From assembly GCA_030760725.1 (NCBI GenBank), contig JASWHV010000018.1, positions 16,648,273-16,712,272 on the forward strand: a DNA stretch of 64,000 bases. The letters run 5' to 3'. Positions 35,413-45,480 of the stretch are shown here, piece after piece. The position numbers and the translations under genes are program-made. This stretch comes from Neostapfia colusana (taxonomy: Eukaryota; Streptophyta; Magnoliopsida; Poales; Poaceae). Every line of letters starts with the position of its first letter. Positions within the stretch are counted from its first letter, which is position 1. The notes under the pieces are model-generated. The model saw only the letters and a list, made by a program, of their open reading frames with translations. It did not search any database and was not told where the DNA came from.

Positions 35413-37978
35413 ATGAGTTTCCGCCGACGAAGATGACCAAGCTCCCTTCGGCGGCAAGCTCACCTCCCCCGCCTCCACGGCGAACCGCGACCAGGGGGAG
35501 TACAAGTCAACACACTCGGGACGGAGTGTGTCAGTACAAGATGGGAGCCAGCAACCGACTCTGGCAGCGCCGACCCCGGCAATGCAGGCTCCAACCAGCG
35601 TCAGATCTCCGGTAGCGCCGGGCGTACCCGGAGGGGGTGCGCTAGCTGCAGCAAGAGCGCTACTGCACAATCCGCCCGCTGGGTACGCGCCTCAGGCAGC
35701 GACCCAGCGGTGGATTCTCGAGGTAGACCGTCTTGTCGTCGCTGCCGCAAGTCCGCGACTCCGGCGGAGACGACACTCTGACCAACCGGCCGTGTCGCTG
35801 ATACGCACGCCGGTGGTTGACGAACAGACGGCAGACTCCAACTCTGCCAGCCCTCAATCGATGGATCTGAGAACAGAGCTGGAGCGGTGTCGCTCGGGTC
35901 AAGATGCCCGGGTATACCTCGAGCAACGCCGAGAAAGGCATCGCTACCAAGAAGCTGACGACAGCGTGACGTCGGCCTTGACCCAGCCTGAAGAGCAGAC
36001 CTTCGCCATGCGATCTCTGCCCCAGGCCTGCGCCGTGCAGAATATGCCACAGTCATATGTACTGCAGATGGCGCCCCCGGCCTATGGTGCAGCCTTGCCC
36101 GTACTGGGGTACACTGTGCCCAGTGCGAACCCAGTGTTCGCGGCACCGTAACCTGCGGTGACAGAAGCAGGGTGTGCAGCCCTCGCGCCTCATCTTCGCT
36201 TTGCGAAGTGGCCGCGCAAGTTTCGGCCACACCTGCCCGAGAAGTACGACGGCAGCGTCAACCCGGCGGAGTTCCTCCAGATCTACTCCACCGCCGTACT
36301 TGCCGCAGGAGGGAATGAAGCCGTCATGGCCAACTATTTCCCCGTTGCCTTGACCGGTCCAGCTCGGTCTTGGCTCATGAACCTCCCCCAGGGTTCCGTC
36401 ACCTCCTGGGGAGAGCTTTGCCGACAGTTCGTAGCCAACTTCGGCAGCTCCTACACCCGGCCTGGCACGGAGCTTGACCTCCACGCCGTCCAGCAGCAAC
36501 CTGGGGAGCCGCTGCGCTCCTTCATCCAGCGGTTCTCCCAGGTACGGAACACCATCCCACATATCCAAAATGCTTCTGTGGTGGTAGCGTTCTGGCAGGG
36601 CGTCCGGGACAGGAAGATGCTCGAGAAGCTCGCGACCAGGGAGGTCCGCGACGTCTCAGAGCTCTTCAGTTTGGTAGACAAATGCGCCAGAGCAGCCGAA
36701 GGACGGAACTGGCACTCGCTGCCATCCTCCGAGTCAGGGGGACTGCCCGGATCTAGTCCTACTCCCGGTGGAGGCAGCAGGAAGGCCAAGAACCGAGGCA
36801 GAAACAAGATAGAATCACTGACTGCAGCCCCAGTCGTCACTGCAGCGACGCTCGGTGGGGCTCGGGGGCCGCGCCCCGACAAGAAGCAGCGAAGATCACC
36901 AATCCCAGGAGGTGATGAAGACAATATGTGCCCCGTGCACGGCAGCTGTCGCCACACTGCTGCCGAGTGCCGGGAGATCCGAAGGCTCGCAGAGCACTTC
37001 CGCAAGGAGAAGCGGCAGCGGGCTGATGCCCTGCCCTTCCGTCCAAAGGAAGATGAGCAGGGGGTGGATGTTCCAGACAACATTGACCACCCAGAGGAGA
37101 TCCAGGAGCCTCAGCGTGTCGTGAAGGCGACACGCAATCATGAGGATTCCGGCTCCAGCGACGATGAGCGTCGGAAGAAGCTCTACGTCATATACGGCGG
37201 GTCCGCCGACCCCTCGTCCCGAAGCGCAGTCAAGACTCTGCGCCGAGCGGTAGCGTCGGTGGCGCCACTCCCAAGTGCTGCACCGCACCTAAAGTGGATG
37301 GGAACCCCCATCAGCTTTGACGCCACCGACTGCCCCAGGAACATGGCTGGGGCCGGCCAACTACCGCTCCTGGTGGCCCCTACCATCGCCAACGTGAGAA
37401 TGTACCACGTTTTGGTAGATGGAGGGGCTGGGCTGAACCTCATCAGCCGTGCAGCTTTCCAGAAGCTGCAGATCCCGATGGCCAAGCTCACCCCGTCGAG
37501 CCCGTTCTCAGGGGTAGGGCCGGGACAGGTTATCCCCTACGGCAACATTAGTCTCCCGGTGACCTTCGGGGCTCCGGACAGCTATCGAACAGAGTACATT
37601 CTGTTCGACGTAGTGGAGATAGACCTCCCCTTCAACGCCATAATCGGCAGGCCAGCCCTGTACCGGTTCATGGCTGTAGCCCATTACGGCTACCTTGTCC
37701 TGAAGATGCCAACACCGACAGGTGTCCTCAGGATTCGTGGGGACCGCACTGCTGCAGTGTCGGCCCTGGAGAAGCTCCAAGCACTCGCAACAGCTGGGGC
37801 ATCAGCCCCCGGCAATACGGAGCCGGACCAGCTCCGCCCGTGCGCACGTCACCGTGCTTCCACCACAGCATCCCGGGTGCAACCTCTCGACGAGGGCGGC
37901 GTCCCCTTAAAGGTCGTCCAAGTCGGCGCCGAAGCTACCCAGACCACCCGGGTAGCCGGGGGCCTGGATAGTAAATAG
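35413..37978 (+). pseudogene. TAT1 gag-protease with a frameshift and two stops
   Basis: An ATG at 35413 is followed by SS-ADEDDQAPFGGKL only if one T of the run 35418-35420 is removed; from about 35421 the frame stays open to 36148. TAA (36149-36151) interrupts it and the same frame resumes to TAG at 37976-37978. Gag core: FLQIYSTAVLAAGG, PARSWLMNLPQGSVTSW and ELCRQFVANF (about 36260-36460). An atypical zinc-binding run CPVHGSCRHTAAEC is at 36929-36970. The protease has VLVDGGAGLNLIS, with the catalytic Asp at 37418-37420 and DGGAG in place of DSGAT. Particle protein plus aspartic protease. TAA and TAG both sit where CAA or CAG would fit, so C-to-T decay is likely; readthrough at the second stop is a less likely alternative. 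Confidence 0.85.
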
Positions 37979-38778
37979 GAAGGCGCGCTCGTCACCTTCC
38001 TCCGGCACAACGTCGACGTGTTTGCATGGCAGCCATCACAGATGCGGGGGATCCCCAGGAAGGTGATCGAGCACCACTTGAAAGTCTTCCCCGACGCCCG
38101 GCCGGTTCAACAGAAGCCTCGCAAGCAGTCCATCGAGCGGCAGAACTTCATCCGTGAAGAAGTCAAGAAGCTGCTGGACGCTGGCTTCATACGGGAGGTC
38201 CACCACCCTCGATGGTTGGCGAACCCCGTCGTTGTCCTGAAGGCTGGCGGGAAGCTCCGGATGTGCATCGACTACACCAGTCTCAATAAGGCATGTCCTA
38301 AAGATCCATTCCCTCTCCCTAGAATAGATCAAATAGTAGACTCAACGTCAGGCCGTGATATGCTGTGCTTCCTAGACGCCTACTCGGGTTTCCATCAGAT
38401 CCCCATGTCTAGGGAGGACGAGGAGCACACCTCCTTCATCACAGTAGACGGCCTTTATTGCTATGTGTCTATGCCTTACGGCCTAAAGAATGCACTCCCC
38501 ACCTTTGTGTGGGCAATGCACAAAACCTTTGGGGAGTTAATAAGAGACCTGGTTGAGGTGTATGTCGATGACATAGTTGTCAAGGTCAAGCAGGGTCCGT
38601 CCCTGCTAGATAACCTAGCCTTAGTCTTTGACAAGTTGCGCTCTACGCGCACCAAGCTGAACCCAGATAAATGTGTGTTCGGCGTGTCCTCTGGGAAGCT
38701 CTTAGGGTTCCTGGTCTCGCACCGAGGGATTGAGGCCAACCCAGAGAAGATCAAGGCCATCGACTTGATGCGGCCCCC
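37979..38778 (+). pseudogene. TAT1 reverse transcriptase
   Basis: It is in the same frame as gag-protease, straight after the TAG. The sequence shows VFAWQPSQMRGIPR, IEHHLKVFPDARPVQQK, RMCIDYTSLNKACPKD, FPLPRIDQIVD, FLDAYSGFHQIPM, and the active site YVDD at 38561-38572. It copies the genomic RNA into DNA. A run of six C at about 38772-38777, where five would keep the frame, shifts everything downstream by one base, so the nominal frame ends in an unrelated tail at 38875. RT itself looks complete. Confidence 0.87.
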
Positions 38779-39539
38779 CTGCCCGCGTCAAGGATGTCCA
38801 GAAACTCACGGGATGTCTAGCCGCGCTGAGTCGGTTTATACCGAGGCTAGCAGAGCGGGCACTCCCTTTCTTTAAGCTCCTGCGCAAGTCAGGCCCTTTT
38901 GCCTGGACTGACGAAGCAGAAGAGGCTTTCCAGGAGTTGAAGCGACTCCTGACGACCCTACCTATCATGGTAGCCCCTGAGACTGGAGAGCACCTGCTGC
39001 TCTACATCGCGGCGACAACTGAAGTAGTGAGTATGGTCCTCGTCGCAGAGCGGTCGGACCCCTCATCTTCACAACCTGCTCCGGTAGCAGAAGACAGATG
39101 CCAGGAGGCCCCGCAGGACCAAGACGGTCCCCCGGACCTCCAAGGAAACCTCTCGGAGGCCCAGGTCGGCCTCCCAGAGGTCCAGGGCGGTCTCCCGGAC
39201 CTCCAAGACAAACCCCCGGGGGCCCTACGGGACCCCTCGGGGGCCGAACGGGACCTCCCAGAGGTCCCCCAAGACCCCCCGGAGCTCCCGGACAATCAAG
39301 ATAGCTTAAGGGCCTCCGGGTCCCAGCTTCCGGAGGCCCCCGTGGGTCCACCCACCTCCAGCGGGCCAGGGTCAATGGACGAGGACCTCCCAGGCCTGAG
39401 AGAAAGGGTCCGAACCGTCCAGAGGCCTGTCTACTACATCAGCGAAGTACTTCATGATGCCAAGACGAGGTACCTGGAAGTCCACAAGCTGCTGTATGCG
39501 GTGCTCATGGCCTCCAGAAAGCTCCGCCATTACTTCTAG
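38779..39539 (+). pseudogene. TAT1 RT connection / degenerate first RNase H with expanded hinge
   Basis: It continues in the +1 frame: RVKDVQKLTGCLAALSRFIP, KSGPFAWTDEAEEAFQELKR, then LLLYIAATTEVVSMVLV. The RNase H catalytic Asp expected near LLLYIA is absent, as is usual for the inactive first RNase H of this lineage. A repeat-expanded hinge of over 100 residues (39067-39400) precedes RPVYYISEVLHDAKTRYLEV and SRKLRHYF. The frame ends at TAG (39537-39539) where a Gln codon fits, and the same frame goes on (HRVSVVTSYPLKTIL). Confidence 0.8.
39090..39300 (+). repeat. GC-rich minisatellite inside the RNase H hinge
   Basis: Imperfect units around CTCCCGGACCTCCAAG and CTCCCAGAGGTCCAGG recur about every 30 bases. 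In the coding frame they give repeats of PDLQ, PEVQ and PPGALRD type (rich in P, D, L and Q). The same array produces collagen-like glycine-proline frames on other registers, which I do not regard as genes. Confidence 0.7.
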
Positions 39540-40442
39540 GCCCACCGGGTCTCGGTAGTCACCTCGTATCCGCTGAAGACAATTCTTCACAGCCCCCATG
39601 CGACTGGCAACGTTGCTAAATGGGCGGCGGAGCTGGCAGAGTTTGAGCTGGACTTCCTCCCACGCCATGCAGTCAAGAGCCAAGCACTGGCTGACTTTGT
39701 GGCGGAGTGGACACCAACGGGGACTGACCCAGGGGGCCATGGGGGCGGGGAACCAGAGCACCAAGCTCCGGTCTTCACCGAACCCCACTGGACACTCTTC
39801 TTCGACGGCTCCTCGCGAAAGCAGGGGGCCGGTGCCGGCGTACTGCTCCTCATGCCATCGGGGGAACAGTTTGGGTATATGGTGCGTCTCAATTTCAAGG
39901 CAACCAACAACATGGCGGAGTATGAAGCACTCATCTTTGGCCTGCAGACAGCCCTGTCTTTAGGCGCTCGCCAGTTGTTGGCACAGGGCGACTCCCAGCT
40001 GGTCATCAAGCAAGTCAAGGGCGAATGCTCTTGCAATGACCCCCAGCTAGCTGCGTATCTGCTTCACGTGCAGATGTTGGAGAAAGAATTCCTCGCCTTG
40101 GACCTGCACCACGTACCGCGCGCCGGTAATGCCGCAGCCGACAATCTTTCAACGAAGGCTTCCACCGGGGCCCCTGCGCCCGAAGGAGTCTTCGAGAGGA
40201 CGCTGCTGCGGCCCACAGCCAGGCCCGCCGAGCCGGGCGAAGGGGGCTTGACCAGCACCTCGAAGCTGGTGGTCCCGGCGGCCCTACAGCCGTGGGCGCC
40301 GCCAAGGATCGTAAGCGTCACTGGGGACTCCGTGCAACCCAGCGCTCAAGATCCAGAAGCTCAAGTCAGACCCCATGCATGGATCACGGAGATCCAGGAC
40401 TACTTGAAGGACAATATCCTCCCTGAAACATACAGCCGCTGA
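39540..40442 (+). pseudogene. TAT1 second (archaeal-type) RNase H
   Basis: It is open in the same frame after the TAG: KWAAELAEFELDFLPRHAVK, QALADFVAEWTP, then the catalytic segments TLFFDGSS (Asp at 39804-39806), NNMAEYEALIFGL, LLAQGDSQLVIKQ and RAGNAAADNLSTKA. All four acidic positions are present. In Tat elements this extra domain replaces the lost activity of the first RNase H in degrading the RNA template. The frame ends at 40440-40442; the continuation towards integrase (AAERIVRMAKRY) is in the next frame, so a one-base insertion lies near 40420-40440. Confidence 0.85.
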
Positions 40443-40449
40443 ACGGATT

Positions 40450-41613
40450 GTGCGCATGGCTAAGAGGTACGCGCTGGTGGAGGGGGATCTCTACCGGCGT
40501 GGCGCCAACCACATCCTATTGCGGTGTATAACCCAGGGGGAAGGCTGCGACTTGCTCGCTGAGATCCATGGAGGCGAATGTGGAAGTCATTCTTCCTCAC
40601 GCACGCTTGTCGGTAAAGCCTTCCGGCATGGCTTCTACTGGCCGACAACACTCCAGGATGCCGCCAAGCTGGTCGAGAGCTGCAAGGTGTGCCAGTTCCA
40701 CGCCAAGCAGATCCATACACCGGCTCAGGCGGTACAGATGATCCCGCCCTCGTGGCCATTTGCCGTGTGGGGGCTGGACATCCTGGGACCATTTCCCAGA
40801 ACCGTCGGGGGGTTCCGGTACCTCTATGTCGCTATCGACAAGTTCACCAAATGGCCGGAAGCTACACCAGTTGTCACCATCAATAAACAATCCGCAGTAA
40901 AATTCATCAAGTCTATTGTCTGCCGGTTCGGGGTCCCAAACAGGATCATCACCGACAATGGGACCCAGTTCACCAGTGCAGCATTCCAAGACTACTGCGA
41001 GGACCTTGGCATTCAGGTATGCTATGCCTCTGTCGCCCACCCGAGGAGCAATGGGCAAGTTGAGAGGGCCAATGCGGAGATTCTCCGGGGCCTCAAGACT
41101 CGCACCTTCGCCAGCCTGAAGAAACATGGTGCCAATTGGGTAGACGAGCTTCCGAGCACACTATGGGCTAACCGGACATCCCAGAGCCAGGCCACCGGGG
41201 AGACACCCTTCTTCATGGTGTACGGGGCTGAAGCTGTACTTCCCCCAGAAATCACCATGAAGTCTCACCGTGTCCGGGCTTACGACGAAGCCACGCAGGA
41301 CAACCTCCGGCGTGGAGAAATCAACCTCGTCGACGAGGTCCGATTACATGCGGCACTCCGTAACGCGCGGTACAGACAGGCGCTTCGGCGCTACCACCAG
41401 AGGTATGTGCGTGCCCGGGAGCTGCAGGAAGGCGACCTGGTGTTGCGGCGCATACTTTCTCGCGAAGGGGCCCACAAACTCTCCCCTAGTTGGGAAGGCC
41501 CCTTCCGAGTCGCGAAAGTATGCCGCCCCGGGTGTGTGCGCCTTTCCACCAAGGATGGGGACCTGCTCCCGAACCCTTGGAACATAGAACACCTCCGTAA
41601 GTTCTACCCCTAA
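40450..41613 (+). CDS. TAT1 integrase, open and with intact active site
   Basis: The frame is 387 residues. Zinc site: H40, H47, C78, C81 (EIHGGECGSH, CKVC). Catalytic triad: D110 (WGLDILGPF), D169 (IITDNGTQF) and E205 (NGQVERANAEI), a D,D(35)E spacing. The C-terminal region has GDLVLRRI and the SPSWEGPFRVAKV GPF-type module, ending NIEHLRKFYP with a stop at 41611-41613. It processes and inserts the cDNA. The start shown is simply the first Met-like codon after a frameshift; in the parent element this was part of the pol polyprotein. No chromodomain follows. Confidence 0.88.
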   Translation: MRMAKRYALVEGDLYRRGANHILLRCITQGEGCDLLAEIHGGECGSHSSSRTLVGKAFRHGFYWPTTLQDAAKLVESCKVCQFHAKQIHTPAQAVQMIPPSWPFAVWGLDILGPFPRTVGGFRYLYVAIDKFTKWPEATPVVTINKQSAVKFIKSIVCRFGVPNRIITDNGTQFTSAAFQDYCEDLGIQVCYASVAHPRSNGQVERANAEILRGLKTRTFASLKKHGANWVDELPSTLWANRTSQSQATGETPFFMVYGAEAVLPPEITMKSHRVRAYDEATQDNLRRGEINLVDEVRLHAALRNARYRQALRRYHQRYVRARELQEGDLVLRRILSREGAHKLSPSWEGPFRVAKVCRPGCVRLSTKDGDLLPNPWNIEHLRKFYP

Positions 41614-42446
41614 GAGCAAAAATAGGACAGTACTTTCTTTTCATAATGAACTCCATAGAGTCCAGGAGCAGCACTCGGAGCAGCTAAACCCCAGGGGACG
41701 GTCCAGGACTACATTCAGCTTTGCCTGGTTCTGACTCCAAGCGCATAGAGTCTTGCTTCCCCTCTTAATGGGGTGGGTCGTGGCCTCCATGTTTAGCCTG
41801 CCTTCCTCATATGGAAGGTTGTACGAAAAGAAATCCGCTCTACTTTGCTCTTTCCTTGTACTCATTTAAATTGTGAATTGAGTTTTTATCACCCTTGCAG
41901 TACATGGTTGCCATGTGCTCAGCTCCCCCTCTCTACAAGTCCCCAAGCACCAAGCGTATGGTTGGGGCTATAAGTCAAATAAGACTGAGATAAGGGAGGG
42001 GGAGCCCCCAAGGAGAATTACGTTTCCTCTACCTGTGTGCAGGACTTCCAGGTTGCGGCAACGGGGACTGCATGAAGTAGGGGGAAAGGAGCTACCAACT
42101 ACTTCGACCCAGGACTAGGAGGGGCGGGGCCTGGGGGCCCTACGTGTCCAGCAGGCCTGGAACTCACTCCTCCCCTGAGGAGGGCTCTGGGCCCGCCACA
42201 TGGCAGGCGGAAACCGGGCCTCCTCCCGCAGTGAAGGAGCTCCGGAAGCCCTGTGTCTCCAACATGGCCGAGGCTCCAGTCTCCGCAGTAAAAGCAATCA
42301 TCAAGTGGGCGCACGCTCTCACGATCCCGTGGCCGTTCATGCTCCGGCAGCGGTCAATTCAGGACTTAGAGAAAGTGCGCGGATCGGAAGAGACAGAGGT
42401 CCCACCTCGGGCTCGCTATCTCCCCCGAGATAGGCCCGGGGGCCAC
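41614..42446 (+). other. TAT1 3' untranslated region with one LTR-like repeat unit
   Basis: This is non-coding as far as I can tell. The first 500 bases are AT-moderate without motifs. At about 42118-42250 a diverged unit resembles the LTR tandem repeats (CTACGTGTCCAGCAGGCC, CTGAGGAGGGCTCTGGGC, GCCACATGGCAGG). The last bases before the LTR, GATAGGCCCGGGGGCCAC, are the likely polypurine tract region. Confidence 0.6.
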
Positions 42447-43540
42447 TGTCGGTAACTGAGTTATGGGGTACCCCCGCGCACAGGGTAAAATGCCTAAGGT
42501 ACTCGCCCTTCTCCGCAGGGAGAGCTCCGAAGGCGCCACGCGTCCGGCGGGGACGGACCTCCCTCTCCTCAGAGGAGAGCTCCGGGCCCGCCACGTGGCA
42601 TACAGAAGTCGGACCTCCCCCTCCGCGGAAGAGAGGTCCGAAGACGCCACGCGTCCAGCGGGGCCGGACCTCCCTCTCCGCAGAGGAGAGCTCCGGGCCC
42701 GCCACGTGGCATACAGAAGCCGTACCTCCCCCTCCGCGGGGAGAGGTCCGTAGGCTCCACGTGCCCCGCAGGACGGGCCCTTCTCTCCTCAGAGAAGAGC
42801 TCCGGACCCGCCACGTGGCCAGGAGAACGGTGCTGCACGCCCCCGAGCGGTAGGCGGCGGGCGTAAAGGCGCCGCCCACCTTGCCCGTACAAGGTATTCA
42901 AGGCCCGCGTCTTCCCAAGACGCGGAAACGCGGAGCACGGTGTCAGGTGCCGTTGCGCCCAGTCGCATCACAGACTGGCGCGCGGTGTCAGAACCTGCCA
43001 GCTAATAAACGCTGCGACAAGACATCCCATGCCGCCTGCGCCGTCATCAACCACTACGACTAGCGTGCGGCATGGGCAGGGCGGCAAGATGAAGACTCAG
43101 AAGCCTTCGACCAGAGGCAACTACCGGCGTAACTACAGATACGGTACATAATAGACAATCTTCCCGGGACCACCTGTCGGGTCCCCGCTCCCCTTGTAAG
43201 CCGCCCGAGTTTTGGACTATAAAAGGCTCGGGTAGGCGTCGATAGCAAGGGTTCGCATTTTGCAACTCATACGCTAGCCATACACTCTCAAGCTGTAACT
43301 CACCCACAATCTCAGGCCCCTGGCCCTGAGCAGCAAGCAATACAGCGAGCTCCATAGCTCGCCGTGGACGTAGGGTTTTACGCTCCGGCGGCCTGAACCA
43401 CGTAAAACTCTCCGTGTCAAGCTCTCACTAACTCATCCATCTGCGCAAGCTCTCCGCTAGGAACTAGCCCCTCCGAAAAAAGAACCTCCGCGGGCTGCCC
43501 AGTGCAGGCCCGGGGGAAGTGTCGACCGAACACTTCGACA
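42447..43540 (+). repeat. TAT1 3' LTR (1094 bp)
   Basis: It runs TGTCGGTAACTGAG to AACACTTCGACA. Compared with the 5' copy it has scattered substitutions and one small deletion (GCACGCGTCTGTC against GCACGGTGTC near 42935). The TATA box is at 43218-43224. Confidence 0.93.
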
Positions 43541-45415
43541 CAATCCAATTTGAACCACTAATTTTGGAGCTTTCTAGCAAAAGTTATGCAGTTCTAAAGT
43601 TTGAACTAAATCTGGAATTTAAATTAAATCGAGAAACATTCAAACTCTGAGTGTGGGTCCATCCTACATGTGTCAGCCGCTGGAATCACGCCACACCGGG
43701 CCACAGGACCCTTCCCACGCCACCACACTGGATCCCGGGGCCGCAGCGGATCGACGATTTAAAATATCGCCACTGACATGCGGGGCCCTCGGTCGTCTTC
43801 CTCCTCCATACGCCCGCGCGATCCCGCCGCCGGGCCCGCCGGAGTTCTCACTGGGAGGGGCTTCCGGTGCTTGGAAATTGCTGGTTCTCGCCGCCCCCAC
43901 GTATTTTCGTGCGAGGAACACGTTGCCGGGCGTATCTCAGATTGACAACGGCCGGAAACCTAGGTGCGACGGCGACAACGTCTGTGGCAACTCCGGCGAT
44001 GCCGCTAGAGCGTTATACCGCACCAAACATGTCGCCGTTTGCTCGTACAGCACCACTGCACCTAGGAGAACAAGGATCTAACCTCTGATCTCACTGAAAC
44101 TCGTCGGGAGTATGACCTCACCGTCGGGCTAGGTCAAAATCCGGCGAAAATAAAAAAACTCGATGAACCGCGGTTTCGCTCGATGGTTCTCGGTGGTTCT
44201 TGATCCTATGAATGCGCACGGCGGTGTAGAAGGTGTGTGCTACGTTGTGTGTGGAGTGGTTCGACGTGTGAGACGAATTCGCCGAGTTCCTCCCCTCGGC
44301 CATTATCATATGTCATCAGCAAAACTGAAATTCCGGCAAGCACGGTCCATGACACGCAGCCAGGGTTGCGGTGAAGCGAGTAGGGTTGTCGGCGAACCTT
44401 TTTGCTTTTGCAACTCGAGAGGAGAGGCTCTGTGGTGGCCGGGCGAAGGATTCTTGCAACGGCGGCTTCGCCCGGTGCCGTGGAGAGAAAATGAGCTCGA
44501 CGCCGGGGTTCCCGTGGGTTTAGCACCGGTTCCTTGCGTCAGTCACGTTCAGGGAGGGCTGGCGATGCTGTGGAGACGTTCAGCGCGGTGTGTAGCGGCG
44601 TGGAGCAGCCGGCCGACGGTGAACCGCTCAGGTGCACGCCGCCGGAGGAAAAAGTCGCTCGGGGAGGCAGTATTCGAGTGAGAGAGGGCGCTGTTGCTGC
44701 GAGGGGCGTATAACCGATGCTATGGTCGGCAGGGACGATTGAATCAATCTCAACCGAGGCGGTTCCTTCGTGGAGACAGCCGGGAAGCCACGGGCGCGCG
44801 CGCTGTCGCCGCTGTGCTGCTGTCACACGCTCGGCAGAGGAGAAACAGAGACCGTGCTCCCTCTCACAGACAATTGGGCCCCACTGAACAGAAGACTTAA
44901 GGAGCAAGTCTATATGGCTCAATGGCAAGTGGGTCCACCCCTGCTCCTCCCTAAAAGATCTTCTAAACTTTGGAACAAAGCAAATTTAAATCCTGAAGAG
45001 CTCAGATTCAAATGTTGTTTGGGAATTTTGACCTGGTGTTCTTCAGTTCAAATTTGAATTCAAATTTTTAAGGAAATTCATAAGCCCCCTTGCTACTCAT
45101 ACCAATGCACCTCAAAATTTCCTCAAAATTTGGCTCCCTCATAATTTGGATCTGAGGAATTCAAATATGTCCTCTGATGTTTGAGTTGGTCACTGCAAAT
45201 GCCACCTCTTGAACAACAGTTTGAATTTTCCTTTTTGAAAATGGCCCTCTTATCTTTGGAGTGAGCCTTTTAGTTCAATCTGAATTCAAATTTTATTGCA
45301 CATGCCAACACTTTCATGAGTATACGAATTTTTTTTGTAAGTCCCATTTCTTGTATATAAACTCAACTTTATTCATAGCTCAAGTTTTCTATTCACAAGT
45401 TTTGGGACTTTTACA
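43541..45415 (-). repeat. TK5 3' LTR, right part (first five bases are the TAT1 duplication)
   Basis: It begins with CAATC (43541-43545, right target duplication of TAT1), then continues the LTR to GGGACTTTTACA at 45415. The GC-rich core is about 43650-44960. It abuts the TK5 polypurine tract. Confidence 0.88.
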
Positions 45416-45436
45416 TTCCTCCCACCTTAAAAAGAA
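45416..45436 (-). promoter_or_regulatory. TK5 polypurine tract
   Basis: The minus strand reads TTCTTTTTAAGGTGGGAGGA directly before the LTR start TGTAAAAGTCCC. It is the same design as in TK2. Confidence 0.82.
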
Positions 45437-45480
45437 TCTCGTCCCGAGATTCATGATTAAGGACAATGTGGAGAGGACAA

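Larger units (their letters stand above)
34279..43540 (+). mobile_element. TAT1: Tat-lineage Ty3/gypsy element (RIRE2-like), full length
   Basis: It is 9.26 kb, plus strand, with LTRs of 1097 and 1094 bp that differ at roughly two dozen positions by eye (about 2 per cent), and CAATC duplications. The order is gag-protease, RT, degenerate RNase H, a second archaeal-type RNase H, then integrase, with no chromodomain. The second RNase H is a recognised mark of the Tat lineage. Coding capacity is broken by three in-frame stops and at least three one-base shifts, while the integrase is intact. It sits in the 3' LTR of TK5. Confidence 0.92.

Noticed and set aside
39098..39304. Collagen-like glycine-proline frame
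   Set aside because: It is an alternative register of the GC-rich minisatellite within the TAT1 RNase H hinge; the homologous RT-RNase H frame runs through it.
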